From JACJXF01 sp964349045 (GTDB lineage: Bacteria; Bacteroidota; Bacteroidia; Bacteroidales; GCA-2748055), in NCBI GenBank assembly GCA_964349045.1, contig CAYGFI010000033.1:1-36127 (forward strand): DNA of 36,127 nt, read 5' to 3'. A program made the translations under genes and the position numbers. Positions 16,836-25,284 of this stretch are shown piece after piece. The notes under the pieces were generated by a model. It was given only the letters and a program-made list of their open reading frames with translations. It was not told the DNA's origin and searched no databases. Numbering within the stretch: position 1 is the stretch's first letter; each line of letters begins with the position of its first letter.

Positions 16836-17744
16836 TTATTCAGGAACATTCCAACCATAATCTTTGTATTCTGAACTAATCTGATTATTCTTTATATTGA
16901 TTTGCATAAAGCCTTCTTCAAATCCTTTATTGGCGCCTCTCCACCATCTTCCGCAGACTGCGCCTGAAGTAATAAAATGAATTCCATCCACATAAATATC
17001 TTCAACCGTGTGGAGGTGACCCTGTAAAACCAGTTTCAGATTATAGCCTTCAAACAAATCGATTATATCCTTTGAATTGGCAACAACCAGTGATGAGTCG
17101 TTTTTTAAGGTTGACCCGTAATATTTTTGTTCAAATACGGTTATAAAGGGGATATGAGTACTGATAACGATGGGTGTTTCCTTATCGGTCCGGGTTAGTT
17201 CCTGTTCAATCCAGTTTACCTGAGCGCTATCGATCCAGCCGATATAGCTGCTTTTCTGTGTATCTTCTATGGAATTCAGAATCATGAATTTCCATCCTTT
17301 GTGATTAAATGAATAATAGCTTTTACCAAGGCGATTCTCAAACATTTTCTCTCCATATTCCGGGTGGTTTATATCCGCCCCGCTTTCCTTATATATTCCA
17401 TAAATTTCATGGTTTCCTATCGTATTGTACACCGGCATCTTCAGGTTTGGAATCATTTCTTTATAAAGATTGTACAATGAATCGGAACGGCCATAGGTCT
17501 GACCCAGGGCATCCATAATCAGATCACCACCGGTAATGACAAAGTCCGGATTGAGTGCGTTTATGGAATCCATTGCCTGCATAAAACCTTGTGTAGCATT
17601 TAACTCGGGCTGAAGATGGATATCTGTCATAAAAACAAATGAAAAGTCTCCATTGCTTTTGCCTGTTTTAACGTTGCAAGAGTATATTGTTATCAACACA
17701 AAAAATGCAATACCTTTCAGCGATAATAAAATGTGTTTATTCAT
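16836..17744 (-). CDS. Calcineurin-like metallophosphoesterase, lipoprotein
   Basis: The protein has 302 residues. The ATG at 17744 gives a proper lipoprotein signal (hydrophobic 5-20, lipobox IYSC, Cys23). The family's five metal-site motifs are all present: MTDIHLQP (Asp41, His43), GGDLIMD, GNHEIYG, STHIPF and LQGHLHT. It is a dinuclear-metal phosphoesterase anchored in the envelope; the substrate is unknown. It lies 65 bases after hisIE on the same strand, so read-through from the his operon is possible. A near-match -7 element (TATTTTTA) in the gap could give it its own promoter. It is convergent with the sensor gene, 22 bases apart, with no clear terminator between them. Confidence 0.9.
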   Translation of the reverse strand: MNKHILLSLKGIAFFVLITIYSCNVKTGKSNGDFSFVFMTDIHLQPELNATQGFMQAMDSINALNPDFVITGGDLIMDALGQTYGRSDSLYNLYKEMIPNLKMPVYNTIGNHEIYGIYKESGADINHPEYGEKMFENRLGKSYYSFNHKGWKFMILNSIEDTQKSSYIGWIDSAQVNWIEQELTRTDKETPIVISTHIPFITVFEQKYYGSTLKNDSSLVVANSKDIIDLFEGYNLKLVLQGHLHTVEDIYVDGIHFITSGAVCGRWWRGANKGFEEGFMQINIKNNQISSEYKDYGWNVPE

Positions 17745-17809
17745 GATAATAATGGTTAGGTTTGTGTAAAAATAAAGCAATAATGATAAATTAAAATGAA
17801 TTTATACCC

Positions 17810-18406
17810 TTATTTATTGTGTCTTTCTTCAAGTACGGCCAAAACATCACGAATATCTTTATCCCGGGCCGATAAAAGCACCAGCAGATGATATATTAAA
17901 TCTGCGGCTTCGTTAAGAAGGAGTTCATCATTAACATCCATTGCTTCAATGACCAGTTCAACCGCTTCCTCACCTACTTTCTGGGCTATTTTATTAATCC
18001 CCTTTTCAAAAAGCTTTGTTGTATAACTGTCAGGAGGCATCTCAATTTTTCTATTGTGAATCAGATCCTGTAAACCGAGTAAAAAAGATATTTCATCTGT
18101 ATTAGATTCATTAAAGCAGGTATCGGTACCGGTGTGACAAACCGGTCCGGTTGGATCAGCCTTAATCAACAAGCTATCGTTATCGCAATCAGGAATTATT
18201 TCCCTTATTTTAAGAAAATTACCGCTCTCCTCCCCCTTTGTCCAAAGTCGCTTTCTGGTTCGGCTGTAAAAGGTTACTAAACCGGTCTCTCTTGATTTAT
18301 CAAGCGCTTCGCGATTCATAAAACCGAGCATTAATACTTTGTTGGAGTTATTATCCTGTATTACAGCAGGAACCAAACCCATAAGTTTATCAAAATTAAG
18401 TTCCAT
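17810..18406 (-). CDS. hisIE: Bifunctional HisIE
   Basis: A 198-residue fusion that carries out the second and third steps of histidine synthesis. Residues 1 to about 110 are the PRA-CH (HisI) cyclohydrolase: TFYSRTRKRLWTKGEESGN, the Mg-binding DCDNDS (73-78), and the zinc ligands Cys74, Cys90 and Cys97 in DPTGPVCHTGTDTC. Residues from about 113 are the PRA-PH (HisE) pyrophosphohydrolase, with GINKIAQKVGEEAVELVIEA and NEAADLIYHLLVLL. It is the last his gene, 10 bases after hisF. No terminator hairpin is evident beyond its stop. Confidence 0.96.
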   Translation of the reverse strand: MELNFDKLMGLVPAVIQDNNSNKVLMLGFMNREALDKSRETGLVTFYSRTRKRLWTKGEESGNFLKIREIIPDCDNDSLLIKADPTGPVCHTGTDTCFNESNTDEISFLLGLQDLIHNRKIEMPPDSYTTKLFEKGINKIAQKVGEEAVELVIEAMDVNDELLLNEAADLIYHLLVLLSARDKDIRDVLAVLEERHNK

Positions 18407-18416
18407 AATTTCAAAA

Positions 18417-19172
18417 TTATCTGACTACAATATTATTTTTTCGAAGATAGTCTTTTAGAATGGGAATGGGAATTTCATTAAAATGAAAAATACTTGCTGC
18501 AAGTGCAGCATCGGCTTTACCTACGGTAAAAACTTCCAAAAAATGTGACAGATGTCCTGCACCTCCGGAGGCAATAATTGGAATGGAAAGGCTATCTGAC
18601 AAGGTCGATAATGCTTCACAGGCAAATCCTTTTTTTGTCCCATCGTGATTCATAGAAGTAAAAAGGATTTCGCCTGTTCCCCTTTCCTGTGCTTCCCGCG
18701 CCCATGAGAATAACTCCTTATCCGTTTTAATTCTTCCCCCGTTCACATATACCCACCATTTACCATCATTCTCAAGCCTGGCATCAATTGCCGTGACAAG
18801 AAACTGGCTGCCGTATTCCGAAGCAATATCTTCAATCAGCTGCGGATTCCTTACCGCAGAAGAATTAACGGAAATTTTATCCGCGCCGGCTGAAAGTAAC
18901 CTGTCTGCATCAGAAATTTCATTGATTCCGCCTCCTACTGTAAAGGGAATATTTAAATGTATAGCGATTCTTTTTACCAGATCCGTGAAGAGTTTACGCT
19001 TCTCATGAGTAGCGGTAATATCCAGATAAACAAGCTCATCAGCGCCATCTATTGCATATTTTGCGCCAAGTTCAACCGGGTCGCCCACCTCTTTGATATT
19101 AAGAAAATTAATTCCTTTTACAGTTTGTCCGTCCTTAATGTCAAGACAAGGGATGATTCGTTTTGCGAACAT
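18417..19172 (-). CDS. hisF: Imidazole glycerol phosphate synthase, cyclase subunit HisF
   Basis: A 251-residue (beta/alpha)8 barrel of normal length. The catalytic pair is Asp11 (PCLDIKDG) and Asp130 (VTAIDAR), in the canonical positions. Phosphate-binding loops are seen in FTVGGGI and ASGGAG. It takes ammonia from HisH and converts PRFAR to IGP and AICAR. The gene follows hisA after 70 bases that contain a heptamer repeat; the repeat ends only two bases before the ATG, and there is no Shine-Dalgarno sequence. Confidence 0.97.
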   Translation of the reverse strand: MFAKRIIPCLDIKDGQTVKGINFLNIKEVGDPVELGAKYAIDGADELVYLDITATHEKRKLFTDLVKRIAIHLNIPFTVGGGINEISDADRLLSAGADKISVNSSAVRNPQLIEDIASEYGSQFLVTAIDARLENDGKWWVYVNGGRIKTDKELFSWAREAQERGTGEILFTSMNHDGTKKGFACEALSTLSDSLSIPIIASGGAGHLSHFLEVFTVGKADAALAASIFHFNEIPIPILKDYLRKNNIVVR

Positions 19173-19174
19173 AT

Positions 19175-19209
19175 TAGAATGTAGAATTTAGAATTTAGAA
19201 TTCAGAGTT
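19175..19209 (+). repeat. Heptamer tandem repeat (TAGAATT) in the hisA-hisF gap
   Basis: Three perfect TAGAATT units (19182-19202) are flanked by one variant on each side, TAGAATG and CAGAGTT. In the his mRNA the complementary units run up to two bases before the hisF ATG (19172). Four of the five units contain no C on the plus strand. Confidence 0.9.
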
Positions 19210-19242
19210 TGAAATGTAGGATTAAACTTTAAACCAAATCAA

Positions 19243-19965
19243 CTAAGTCATTAATTGAATAATTTCTTCTTTGGTGATGCGGTTTTCGTAAATAGCCTTT
19301 CCAATAATAACCGATAAGATCCCTGCCTTTTCAAGTTGAAGGACATCATCGGAATTGCTTACCCCTCCGCTTGCAATCAGTTGTATATCAGGCCATTTAT
19401 TAAGAATTCTTACGTACAGATCAAGTGATGGACCCTTCAGCATTCCATCCTTTTGAATATCCGTACAAATAACCTGAGATACACCTTTTTGAATATAATC
19501 CTCGAGAAATGAAAAAAGATCAGCATCACTTTCTTCCAGCCAGGCATTCATTGAGATTTTTTCATTTTTATGATCCGCCCCAAGAATTATTTTATCAACG
19601 CCAAAAGTTTCCAGCCATGAAAGGAATTGTTCCGGATCCTGAATAGCTATGCTTCCACCGGTTACCATCGCAGCCCCGTTATCAAAAGCAATACGAATAT
19701 CTTTTTCAGAGCGTATCCCTCCCCCGAAATCAATTATGAGTTTTGTCTGAGAGGCAATGCGATTCAAAACTTTTGAATTCACAATGGTTTTAGCCTTCGC
19801 TCCATCCAAATCCACCAGGTGAAGACGCTTGATCCCCCAGGATTCAAAAGTCAGGGCCATTTCAAGGGGATCGTCACTATAGATTTTCTTCTTGCTGTAA
19901 TCGCCCTTTTCGAGTCTGACACATTTACCATCGATGATGTCTATTGCGGGGATGATGTTTACCAT
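19243..19965 (-). CDS. hisA: ProFAR isomerase HisA
   Basis: A 240-residue (beta/alpha)8 barrel homologous to HisF. The catalytic residues are Asp9 (IPAIDIIDG) and Asp169 (VICTDIQKDGM). The glycine-rich phosphate loops FGGGIRS and ASGGVS are intact. It opens the ribose ring of ProFAR to give PRFAR, the substrate of HisF-HisH. It lies between hisH (40-base gap) and hisF. The hisH-hisA gap contains degenerate heptamers of the TTGGAGT type. Confidence 0.97.
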   Translation of the reverse strand: MVNIIPAIDIIDGKCVRLEKGDYSKKKIYSDDPLEMALTFESWGIKRLHLVDLDGAKAKTIVNSKVLNRIASQTKLIIDFGGGIRSEKDIRIAFDNGAAMVTGGSIAIQDPEQFLSWLETFGVDKIILGADHKNEKISMNAWLEESDADLFSFLEDYIQKGVSQVICTDIQKDGMLKGPSLDLYVRILNKWPDIQLIASGGVSNSDDVLQLEKAGILSVIIGKAIYENRITKEEIIQLMT

Positions 19966-19976
19966 AAATTAGTTTG

Positions 19977-20001
19977 GAATGTGGAGTGTGTGGGGTGTGA
20001 G
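19977..20001 (+). repeat. Degenerate heptamers in the hisH-hisA gap
   Basis: Consecutive heptamers TGGAATG, TGGAGTG, TGTGGGG and TGTGAGT fill most of the 40-base gap ahead of hisA. They resemble the TTGGAGT units at 4834-4870. No C occurs in the series on the plus strand. Confidence 0.55.
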
Positions 20002-20005
20002 TAAA

Positions 20006-20587
20006 TTACAAATCTATAAAGTTTTTCAAAATCAAATGTCCTGTATCGCCTGATTTCTCGGGATGAAACTGGGTTGCGAAAAAATTATCTTTCTGCAGAG
20101 CTGCACTGAATTTTGTAATATAATCGCATGCTGCTGAAGTATAGTCGCAGAGTGGCACATAATAGCTATGAACAAAATATACATAACTACCGGCAGGTAT
20201 TCCCTGAAAAATAGCGCCCCTGACATCAAGCAGGTTGTTCCAACCCATGTGAGGAACTTTCTGAAGCGGAAGAAACTTAAGTACCGGTACATCGAAAATG
20301 CCTATGCAATCTGTATTTCCTTCTTCAGAGTGATTGCACATCAATTGCTGACCCAGACAAATACCTAAAACAGGTTGCTTTAAGTCCTTGAGTAATGTAT
20401 CTAAACCACATTTCTGCAAATATTTCATAGTTGAGCCGGCCTCTCCCACCCCGGGAAAAATAACTTTATCTGCTTTCCTGATTAAGTCAAAATCATCCGT
20501 TATTTCCGCATTAATTCCCAGTCGTTCCAAAGCAAATCCAACGGAGCGGATATTTCCCGCGTTATATTTAATTACAGCAACTTTCAT
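20006..20587 (-). CDS. hisH: Imidazole glycerol phosphate synthase, glutaminase subunit HisH
   Basis: A 193-residue class-I glutamine amidotransferase. The catalytic triad is Cys77 (GICLGQQLM), His175 and Glu177 (FHPEKSG). The oxyanion strand region is PGVGEAG. It supplies ammonia to HisF. The ATG at 20587 was chosen because HisH proteins begin directly with the first strand, here MKVAVIKYNAGN. An in-frame ATG at 20635 would add 16 largely hydrophobic residues not seen in the family, and it lies within a 12-bp palindrome. A 102-base gap separates it from hisB, the only long gap in the distal part of the operon. Confidence 0.95.
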   Translation of the reverse strand: MKVAVIKYNAGNIRSVGFALERLGINAEITDDFDLIRKADKVIFPGVGEAGSTMKYLQKCGLDTLLKDLKQPVLGICLGQQLMCNHSEEGNTDCIGIFDVPVLKFLPLQKVPHMGWNNLLDVRGAIFQGIPAGSYVYFVHSYYVPLCDYTSAACDYITKFSAALQKDNFFATQFHPEKSGDTGHLILKNFIDL

Positions 20588-20628
20588 CAAAAAATGCTTT
20601 ATAATGTACAAATACAAATAATATGTAA

Positions 20629-20640
20629 GCGCCATGGCGC
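20629..20640. repeat. Perfect 12-bp palindrome in the hisB-hisH gap
   Basis: GCGCCATGGCGC is a perfect palindrome in otherwise AT-rich sequence, 42 bases before the hisH ATG. Next to it is TTTCCGGAAA (20645-20654). Possible roles are a protein-binding site, a processing site or chance. No promoter matching the phylum consensus was found in the gap. Confidence 0.4.
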
Positions 20641-20689
20641 AAATTTTCCGGAAATTAAACTGCCTTTTCTCTTAACTTTTTAACCGTTG

Positions 20690-21814
20690 TTATAAAACTC
20701 CCTTGGTACTGGGCAAATCAAGGCTCGTTGGGTCTCTGTAAACTGCCATTTTTATCGCTTTGCTAAAAGCCTTAAAAACTGCTTCAATTTTATGATGTTC
20801 ATTTTCACCTTCAGCTTTTATATTCAGATTGCACTTAGCAGAATCGGAAAATGACTTAAAAAAATGATAAAACAGTTCCGTAGGTACATCACCGATTTTT
20901 TCACGTTTAAATTCCGCATCCCAGACAATCCATGGGCGACCACCAAAGTCAATAGCAACCTGGGCCAGGGCATCATCCATTGGCAGGAGAAATCCATATC
21001 TCATTGTACCTTTTTTATCTCCAAGCGCTTTAAAAAAAGCTTCTCCAAGCGCCAGGGCTGTATCTTCAACTGTATGATGTTCATCGACGTGCAGATCACC
21101 CAAAACATTGATTTTCAAATCACATCCGGAGTGTTTACCGATCTGTTCGAGCATATGGTCGAGAAATCCCAAGCCCGTTGAAATTTCGCTTTTTCCGGAG
21201 CCATCAATGAAAAGGTCAATATTGATATCCGTTTCGCGGGTTTTCCTCTTAACAGAAACTTTACGCCTTTGATTTGACAAAAAGATCCAGATTTTATCCC
21301 ATTCCGGAGTAATGAATTCACAGGTATTTGTGAATCCTGCAACATTAACCTCACTTTGTCGTTCAGGAGGTCCAACCAGAATAGCCTTAGCGCCCAGATT
21401 CACAGCAAGCTCAATATCAGTGAGTCTGTCTCCAATTACATAGGAATGCTCAAGATCATACTCTCCGTTCATGTATTTTGTGAGCATACCGGTACGGGGT
21501 TTGCGGTTTGGAGAGTTTTCCTCCGGAAGAGAAGGATCGATCAGGACTTCATCAAATTCAATTCCTTCGTTTTTAAAGGCTTGTAAAAATTTTTCCTGCG
21601 GTTTTATAAAGCTTTCATAAGGGTATGCGGCTGTACCCAACCCATCCTGGTTACTAACCATTACTAATTCATAATCCAGAAACCGTCTGATATTATTCAA
21701 ATTACGAAATACTCCCGGATAAAATTCCAGTTTATCCAGGCTATCGACCTGGAATGATACAGGAGGTTCCACGATCAATGTACCGTCGCGATCAATGAAA
21801 AGGGCCTTTTTCAT
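20690..21814 (-). CDS. hisB: Bifunctional HisB (histidinol-phosphatase / IGP dehydratase)
   Basis: A 374-residue fusion. Residues 1 to about 165 are a HAD-type histidinol-phosphatase with nucleophile Asp8 and Asp10 (FIDRDGTL), VSNQDGLG and the GDRLTDIELA metal loop. Residues from about 185 are the IGP dehydratase, with the manganese motifs GFLDHM, DEHHTVED and GENEHHKIEA. The zinc-loop residues of the E. coli enzyme (Cys, His, Cys, Cys) are replaced: Asp93, Ser95, Ser101 and Asn103 in LIDPSLPEENSPNRKP. The phosphatase half therefore appears to be zinc-free. Its start overlaps the end of hisC by 23 bases, so translational coupling is likely. Confidence 0.96.
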   Translation of the reverse strand: MKKALFIDRDGTLIVEPPVSFQVDSLDKLEFYPGVFRNLNNIRRFLDYELVMVSNQDGLGTAAYPYESFIKPQEKFLQAFKNEGIEFDEVLIDPSLPEENSPNRKPRTGMLTKYMNGEYDLEHSYVIGDRLTDIELAVNLGAKAILVGPPERQSEVNVAGFTNTCEFITPEWDKIWIFLSNQRRKVSVKRKTRETDINIDLFIDGSGKSEISTGLGFLDHMLEQIGKHSGCDLKINVLGDLHVDEHHTVEDTALALGEAFFKALGDKKGTMRYGFLLPMDDALAQVAIDFGGRPWIVWDAEFKREKIGDVPTELFYHFFKSFSDSAKCNLNIKAEGENEHHKIEAVFKAFSKAIKMAVYRDPTSLDLPSTKGVL

Positions 21815-22850
21815 TATATTTTTTTAGAAGATTAATAAGCTGAAAATTTTCATCCGGACTGCCAATAGTAATTCTCAGACAACCCTCACAAAGACTGACC
21901 CGTGAACGATCTCGCACAATAAGCCCATTTTCTCTAAGAAAACTATGGATCACTTTTGCATCTTTTGTTTTGACCAGTAGAAAGTTTGCATCGGAAGGAT
22001 ATACCTTTATGATAAAATCGAAATTCTCCAGGTCACGGCGAAGTTTTTCCCTCTGAAAAATAATCAGGTTTACCCATTCCCTGGTAAAATCACTTGCAGC
22101 AAAACGTTTGAGCATGGTTTCCTGAGTAAGAATGTTAATATTATATGGATACTTGATTTTATCCAGAACAGAGATGATTTCCTTATCAGCAAAGGCCATT
22201 CCAAGTCGTATTCCTGCCATACCCCATGCTTTGGAGAAAGTGCGCAGAATTACCAGGTTATTATGATCCGCTATATCATTCAGCATACCCTTAAATGGAG
22301 CAAAATCGATATAAGCCTCATCAATAACAACCAATCCCCTGAAATCCTTAACTATCTTTAGCATATCTTCATAATCCAGAAGGTTTGCGGTAGGATTATT
22401 CGGAGAACAAAGAAATATAATGCGGCTTTGTTTATCTGCGGCCGAAAAAATGGCTTCAGTATTAAGACTAAAATCGCTGTTCAGTTGCACTTTACGGAAT
22501 TCAATATCGTTGGTGTGAGCACAAACCTCATACATACCGTAAGAAGGGTCAATACTGATAATATTGCTTTCCCCGGGTTCACAAAAAGCCCTGATCAGCA
22601 AGTCAATAGCCTCATCGCTTCCATTCCCCAGAAAAATTGATTCTTCATGAACACCTGTAAATCCAGCTATTCCTTTTTTAAGAGCTTTCTGATGCGGATC
22701 CGGATAACGGTTAAAAGGTGAATTAAAAGGATTTTCATTGGCATCGAGCAATACCGATGCCGTTCCCTGAAATTCATCTCTTGCCGAGGAATAGGGCAGC
22801 ATATTCCTGATATTTGCCCGGGTGATGGATGCAATGTTAATTTTTGCCAC
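21792..22850 (-). CDS. hisC: Histidinol-phosphate aminotransferase
   Basis: A 352-residue class-I/II PLP aminotransferase. The Schiff-base lysine is Lys207 in TFSKAWGMAGIRLG. LCSPNNPTAN and VVIDEAYIDF hold the Asn and Asp/Tyr that contact PLP. The C-terminal arginine that binds substrate is in CLRITIGS. It converts imidazole-acetol phosphate to histidinol phosphate using glutamate. It overlaps hisD by 14 bases and hisB by 23, so the three are tightly coupled. Confidence 0.96.
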   Translation of the reverse strand: MAKINIASITRANIRNMLPYSSARDEFQGTASVLLDANENPFNSPFNRYPDPHQKALKKGIAGFTGVHEESIFLGNGSDEAIDLLIRAFCEPGESNIISIDPSYGMYEVCAHTNDIEFRKVQLNSDFSLNTEAIFSAADKQSRIIFLCSPNNPTANLLDYEDMLKIVKDFRGLVVIDEAYIDFAPFKGMLNDIADHNNLVILRTFSKAWGMAGIRLGMAFADKEIISVLDKIKYPYNINILTQETMLKRFAASDFTREWVNLIIFQREKLRRDLENFDFIIKVYPSDANFLLVKTKDAKVIHSFLRENGLIVRDRSRVSLCEGCLRITIGSPDENFQLINLLKKYNEKGPFH

Positions 22851-24144
22851 TACTATAATTATTGGAAACCGTATTCATTCTGATCTGCACGGCCATTCTG
22901 TGAGCATATAGTTCTTCGGCATCGGCTAAAATTTCTATTGCCGGACCAATATTAAACAAGCCATAAGTAGTAAGTTCCTGGAATGTAATCTTTTTTGTAA
23001 AACTATCAACATTTACCCCACTGAATGCTTTTGCATTTCCATTCGTTGGAAGGGTATGATTGGTACCGGAAGCATAATCACCTGCGCATACCGGAGAAAA
23101 ATTTCCAAGAAAAACCGAACCCGCATTTATAATTTTATTAACCAGGTCATGATAATTTTTGGTTGCAATAATAAGATGCTCAGGTGCATATTCATTTATC
23201 ATTTCCAACATTGTTTCATCGTCCTTAACTAAGATGATCTTACTGTTTTCCAATGCTTTGGCGGCAATTGCTTTTCTTGGCAGGTTTTTAAGTTGCTCTG
23301 CGACTTCTTTTTTAACCTGATTTACCAGCTTTTCAGAAGTTGAAATAAGAATTACCTGGCTATCAACTCCATGTTCAGCCTGCGATAAAAGATCGGATGC
23401 CACAAATGCAGGAATAGCAGAATCGTCGGCCATAATGGCTACTTCAGAAGGACCTGCAGGCATGTCGATGGAAGTATTTTCCAGACTAACTTTTAGCTTT
23501 GCTGCCTGCACATATTGATTTCCAGGTCCAAATATTTTGTAAACTTTGGGTACTGTTTCCGTTCCATAGGCCATTGCAGCAATAGCCTGAGCGCCACCAA
23601 TTTTATAAACCTTAGTGATCCCTAACAGGTCGGCTGCGTATAGTATAGAAGAATGAATTTTACCATCTTTTTCCGGAGGAGAGCAAAGAACTATTTCTTT
23701 ACAGCCTGCAATTTTAGCTGGAATGGCAAGCATAAGAACCGTTGATACCAGCGGAGCCGTTCCTCCCGGAATATATAATCCTACTTTCTCGATAGGCAGG
23801 CTTTTTTGCCAACATCTTATACCGGGGGCCGTCTGACAAGAAACCTCTTCATGCATCTGAGCCTTATGGAAAAGACTGATATTATCAAATGCAACTTTAA
23901 GAGCCTTTTTCAATTCCTCGCTGACTTCAGATTTTGCAGCAGCCAGTTCCTCACCGGAGACGGCAATCTCAACCAGTTTCACCTTATCGAATTTCGCGGT
24001 ATATTCCAGAATAGCTTTATCTCCCTTCTCTTTAACATTCTTAAGAATACTGCCAACTGCGTTTGTCAGAGATTCAAAATCAATTACCGGTCGGGCGAGG
24101 ATTTCGATCCAATGGTTTTTTTCGGGGTATCGGATGATTTTCAT
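22837..24144 (-). CDS. hisD: Histidinol dehydrogenase
   Basis: A 435-residue NAD-dependent, zinc-containing enzyme for the last two oxidations from histidinol to histidine. Typical blocks are the nucleotide-binding PGGTAPLVSTVLMLAIPAKIAGC, GPGNQYVQAAK, zinc-ligand-bearing LLSQAEHGVDSQ, the catalytic Glu-His in YAPEHLII, and the family signature GNFSPVCAGDYASGTNHTLPT. Full length. In this operon the gene sits second, 201 bases after hisG. Five copies of an octamer end six bases before its ATG. Confidence 0.97.
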   Translation of the reverse strand: MKIIRYPEKNHWIEILARPVIDFESLTNAVGSILKNVKEKGDKAILEYTAKFDKVKLVEIAVSGEELAAAKSEVSEELKKALKVAFDNISLFHKAQMHEEVSCQTAPGIRCWQKSLPIEKVGLYIPGGTAPLVSTVLMLAIPAKIAGCKEIVLCSPPEKDGKIHSSILYAADLLGITKVYKIGGAQAIAAMAYGTETVPKVYKIFGPGNQYVQAAKLKVSLENTSIDMPAGPSEVAIMADDSAIPAFVASDLLSQAEHGVDSQVILISTSEKLVNQVKKEVAEQLKNLPRKAIAAKALENSKIILVKDDETMLEMINEYAPEHLIIATKNYHDLVNKIINAGSVFLGNFSPVCAGDYASGTNHTLPTNGNAKAFSGVNVDSFTKKITFQELTTYGLFNIGPAIEILADAEELYAHRMAVQIRMNTVSNNYSSGKN

Positions 24145-24150
24145 GTCTGG

Positions 24151-24190
24151 GGTTTTTAGGTTTTTAGGTTTTTAGGTTTTTAGGTTTTTA
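24151..24190 (+). repeat. Octamer tandem repeat (GGTTTTTA) just ahead of hisD
   Basis: Five perfect copies of GGTTTTTA are followed by degraded units to about 24210. In the his mRNA it reads as TAAAAACC units that stop six bases before the hisD ATG (24144). The unit has no C on the plus strand. The remainder of the hisG-hisD gap (24211-24345) holds nothing I can identify. Confidence 0.95.
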
Positions 24191-24345
24191 GACTGTTAGG
24201 CTTTTAGGCTTATATACTGAACGGCTTGACTAAAACAAATACAAAAACCCATTGCGTCAAACCTGATATTATTTTAATAATGTAACGAATTAAATTAATG
24301 TTTAATATTCTCCAAACCAAACAGTCAAACCTAGTAATTACCTGG

Positions 24346-25203
24346 TTAAATAATCATTTTCTCAATCGGTATCACTAATATTCCCTGTGCACCATAATCC
24401 TTGAGTTTATCGATTATCTCCCAGAATTCATTTTCTTTTAATACAGAGTGAACAGAACTCCAGCCTGGTTCAGCAAGGGGCATTATGGTAGGGCTCTTCA
24501 TCCCGGGTATAATACGTATTATATCCTTAAGATTATGATTTGGCGCGTTAAGCAGGATATATTTATTGTTTTTGGCTGTTTGAACTGAGCGAATACGAAA
24601 CATCAATTTCTCCAGCAATACAATTTTCGGGCTACTTAGTTGTTGGTTTGCGATCATAACTGCTTCGGATTTTGCTACCACCTCGACCTCTTTTAAACCG
24701 TTACTGATCAGTGTACTGCCCGAGCTGACAATATCGAAAATAGCATCGGCAAGTCCAATTCCCGGAGCGATTTCCACAGAACCGCTAATTTGGTGAATTT
24801 CAGCCTGAATACCTTTTAATTCAAGAAAACGTTTAAGAATTCCGGGATAGGAAGTTGCAATTTTTTTCCCATTAAAGTATTCTACAGAAAGGTATTCTTC
24901 ATTTTTTGGAATGGCAAGCGAAAGCCTGCACTTACCAAATCCAAGTTTAAGAACCGAATTTACTGCAAACGCTTTTTCCATCATCACATTTTCACCGATA
25001 ATCCCAATGTCGGCTACATTATCAGACACATACTGCGGAATATCATCGTCGCGAAGATAGAGTACTTCCAACGGAAAGTTTGAAGCAACTGAAATCAGAC
25101 GCCTCTCGCCGTTGGAAAGTAATATACCGGCTTCCTTAAGCAGTTCAGTTGACTGCTCACTTAAGCGACCGGATTTTTGAATTGCAATTTTTATTTTATC
25201 CAT
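24346..25203 (-). CDS. hisG: ATP phosphoribosyltransferase, long form
   Basis: A 285-residue HisG that catalyses the first, committed step: ATP plus PRPP gives phosphoribosyl-ATP. The PRPP-binding motif is AIFDIVSSGSTLISNGL (about 154-170). The extra C-terminal domain (about 211-285: NNKYILLNAPNHNLKDIIRIIPG and the end ILVIPIEKMII) is the PII-like domain that binds histidine for feedback inhibition, so no HisZ partner is needed. It is the first structural gene. Its ATG follows the U-tract of the attenuator by nine bases, leaving no room for a ribosome-binding site, so histidine acts here both on the enzyme and on transcription. Confidence 0.97.
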   Translation of the reverse strand: MDKIKIAIQKSGRLSEQSTELLKEAGILLSNGERRLISVASNFPLEVLYLRDDDIPQYVSDNVADIGIIGENVMMEKAFAVNSVLKLGFGKCRLSLAIPKNEEYLSVEYFNGKKIATSYPGILKRFLELKGIQAEIHQISGSVEIAPGIGLADAIFDIVSSGSTLISNGLKEVEVVAKSEAVMIANQQLSSPKIVLLEKLMFRIRSVQTAKNNKYILLNAPNHNLKDIIRIIPGMKSPTIMPLAEPGWSSVHSVLKENEFWEIIDKLKDYGAQGILVIPIEKMII

Positions 25204-25212
25204 AATTCAGGT

Positions 25213-25245
25213 AAAAAAAAAGGTTTGCAGAGTTTGCAAACCTTT
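25213..25245 (-). terminator. Attenuator terminator of the his operon
   Basis: On the minus strand AAAGGTTTGCA (25245-25235) pairs perfectly with TGCAAACCTTT (25229-25219) around a 5-base loop, and the stem runs into a tract of nine T residues. It is a textbook intrinsic terminator, placed between a histidine-rich leader ORF and the hisG ATG, nine bases before the latter. It can only make sense as a conditional terminator, since constitutive termination would silence the operon. Confidence 0.93.
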
Positions 25246-25271
25246 AATTAATTCGTTTTATCGTGTTTACA
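25235..25271 (-). promoter_or_regulatory. Candidate antiterminator pairing
   Basis: TGTAAAC (25271-25265) can pair with GTTTGCA (25241-25235) over 7 bp, including one G-U. The second segment is part of the 5' arm of the terminator, so the two structures exclude each other. The first segment can also pair with TTTACAT in the 5' end of the leader ORF, which would complete a classic 1:2 / 2:3 / 3:4 scheme. The pairing was found by eye and was not energy-tested. Confidence 0.45.
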
Positions 25272-25284
25272 TTTCCTGCACAAA

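Noticed and set aside
24211..24345. Possible internal promoter in the hisG-hisD gap
   Set aside because: No TTTG/TAnnTTTG pair at acceptable spacing was found on the minus strand.
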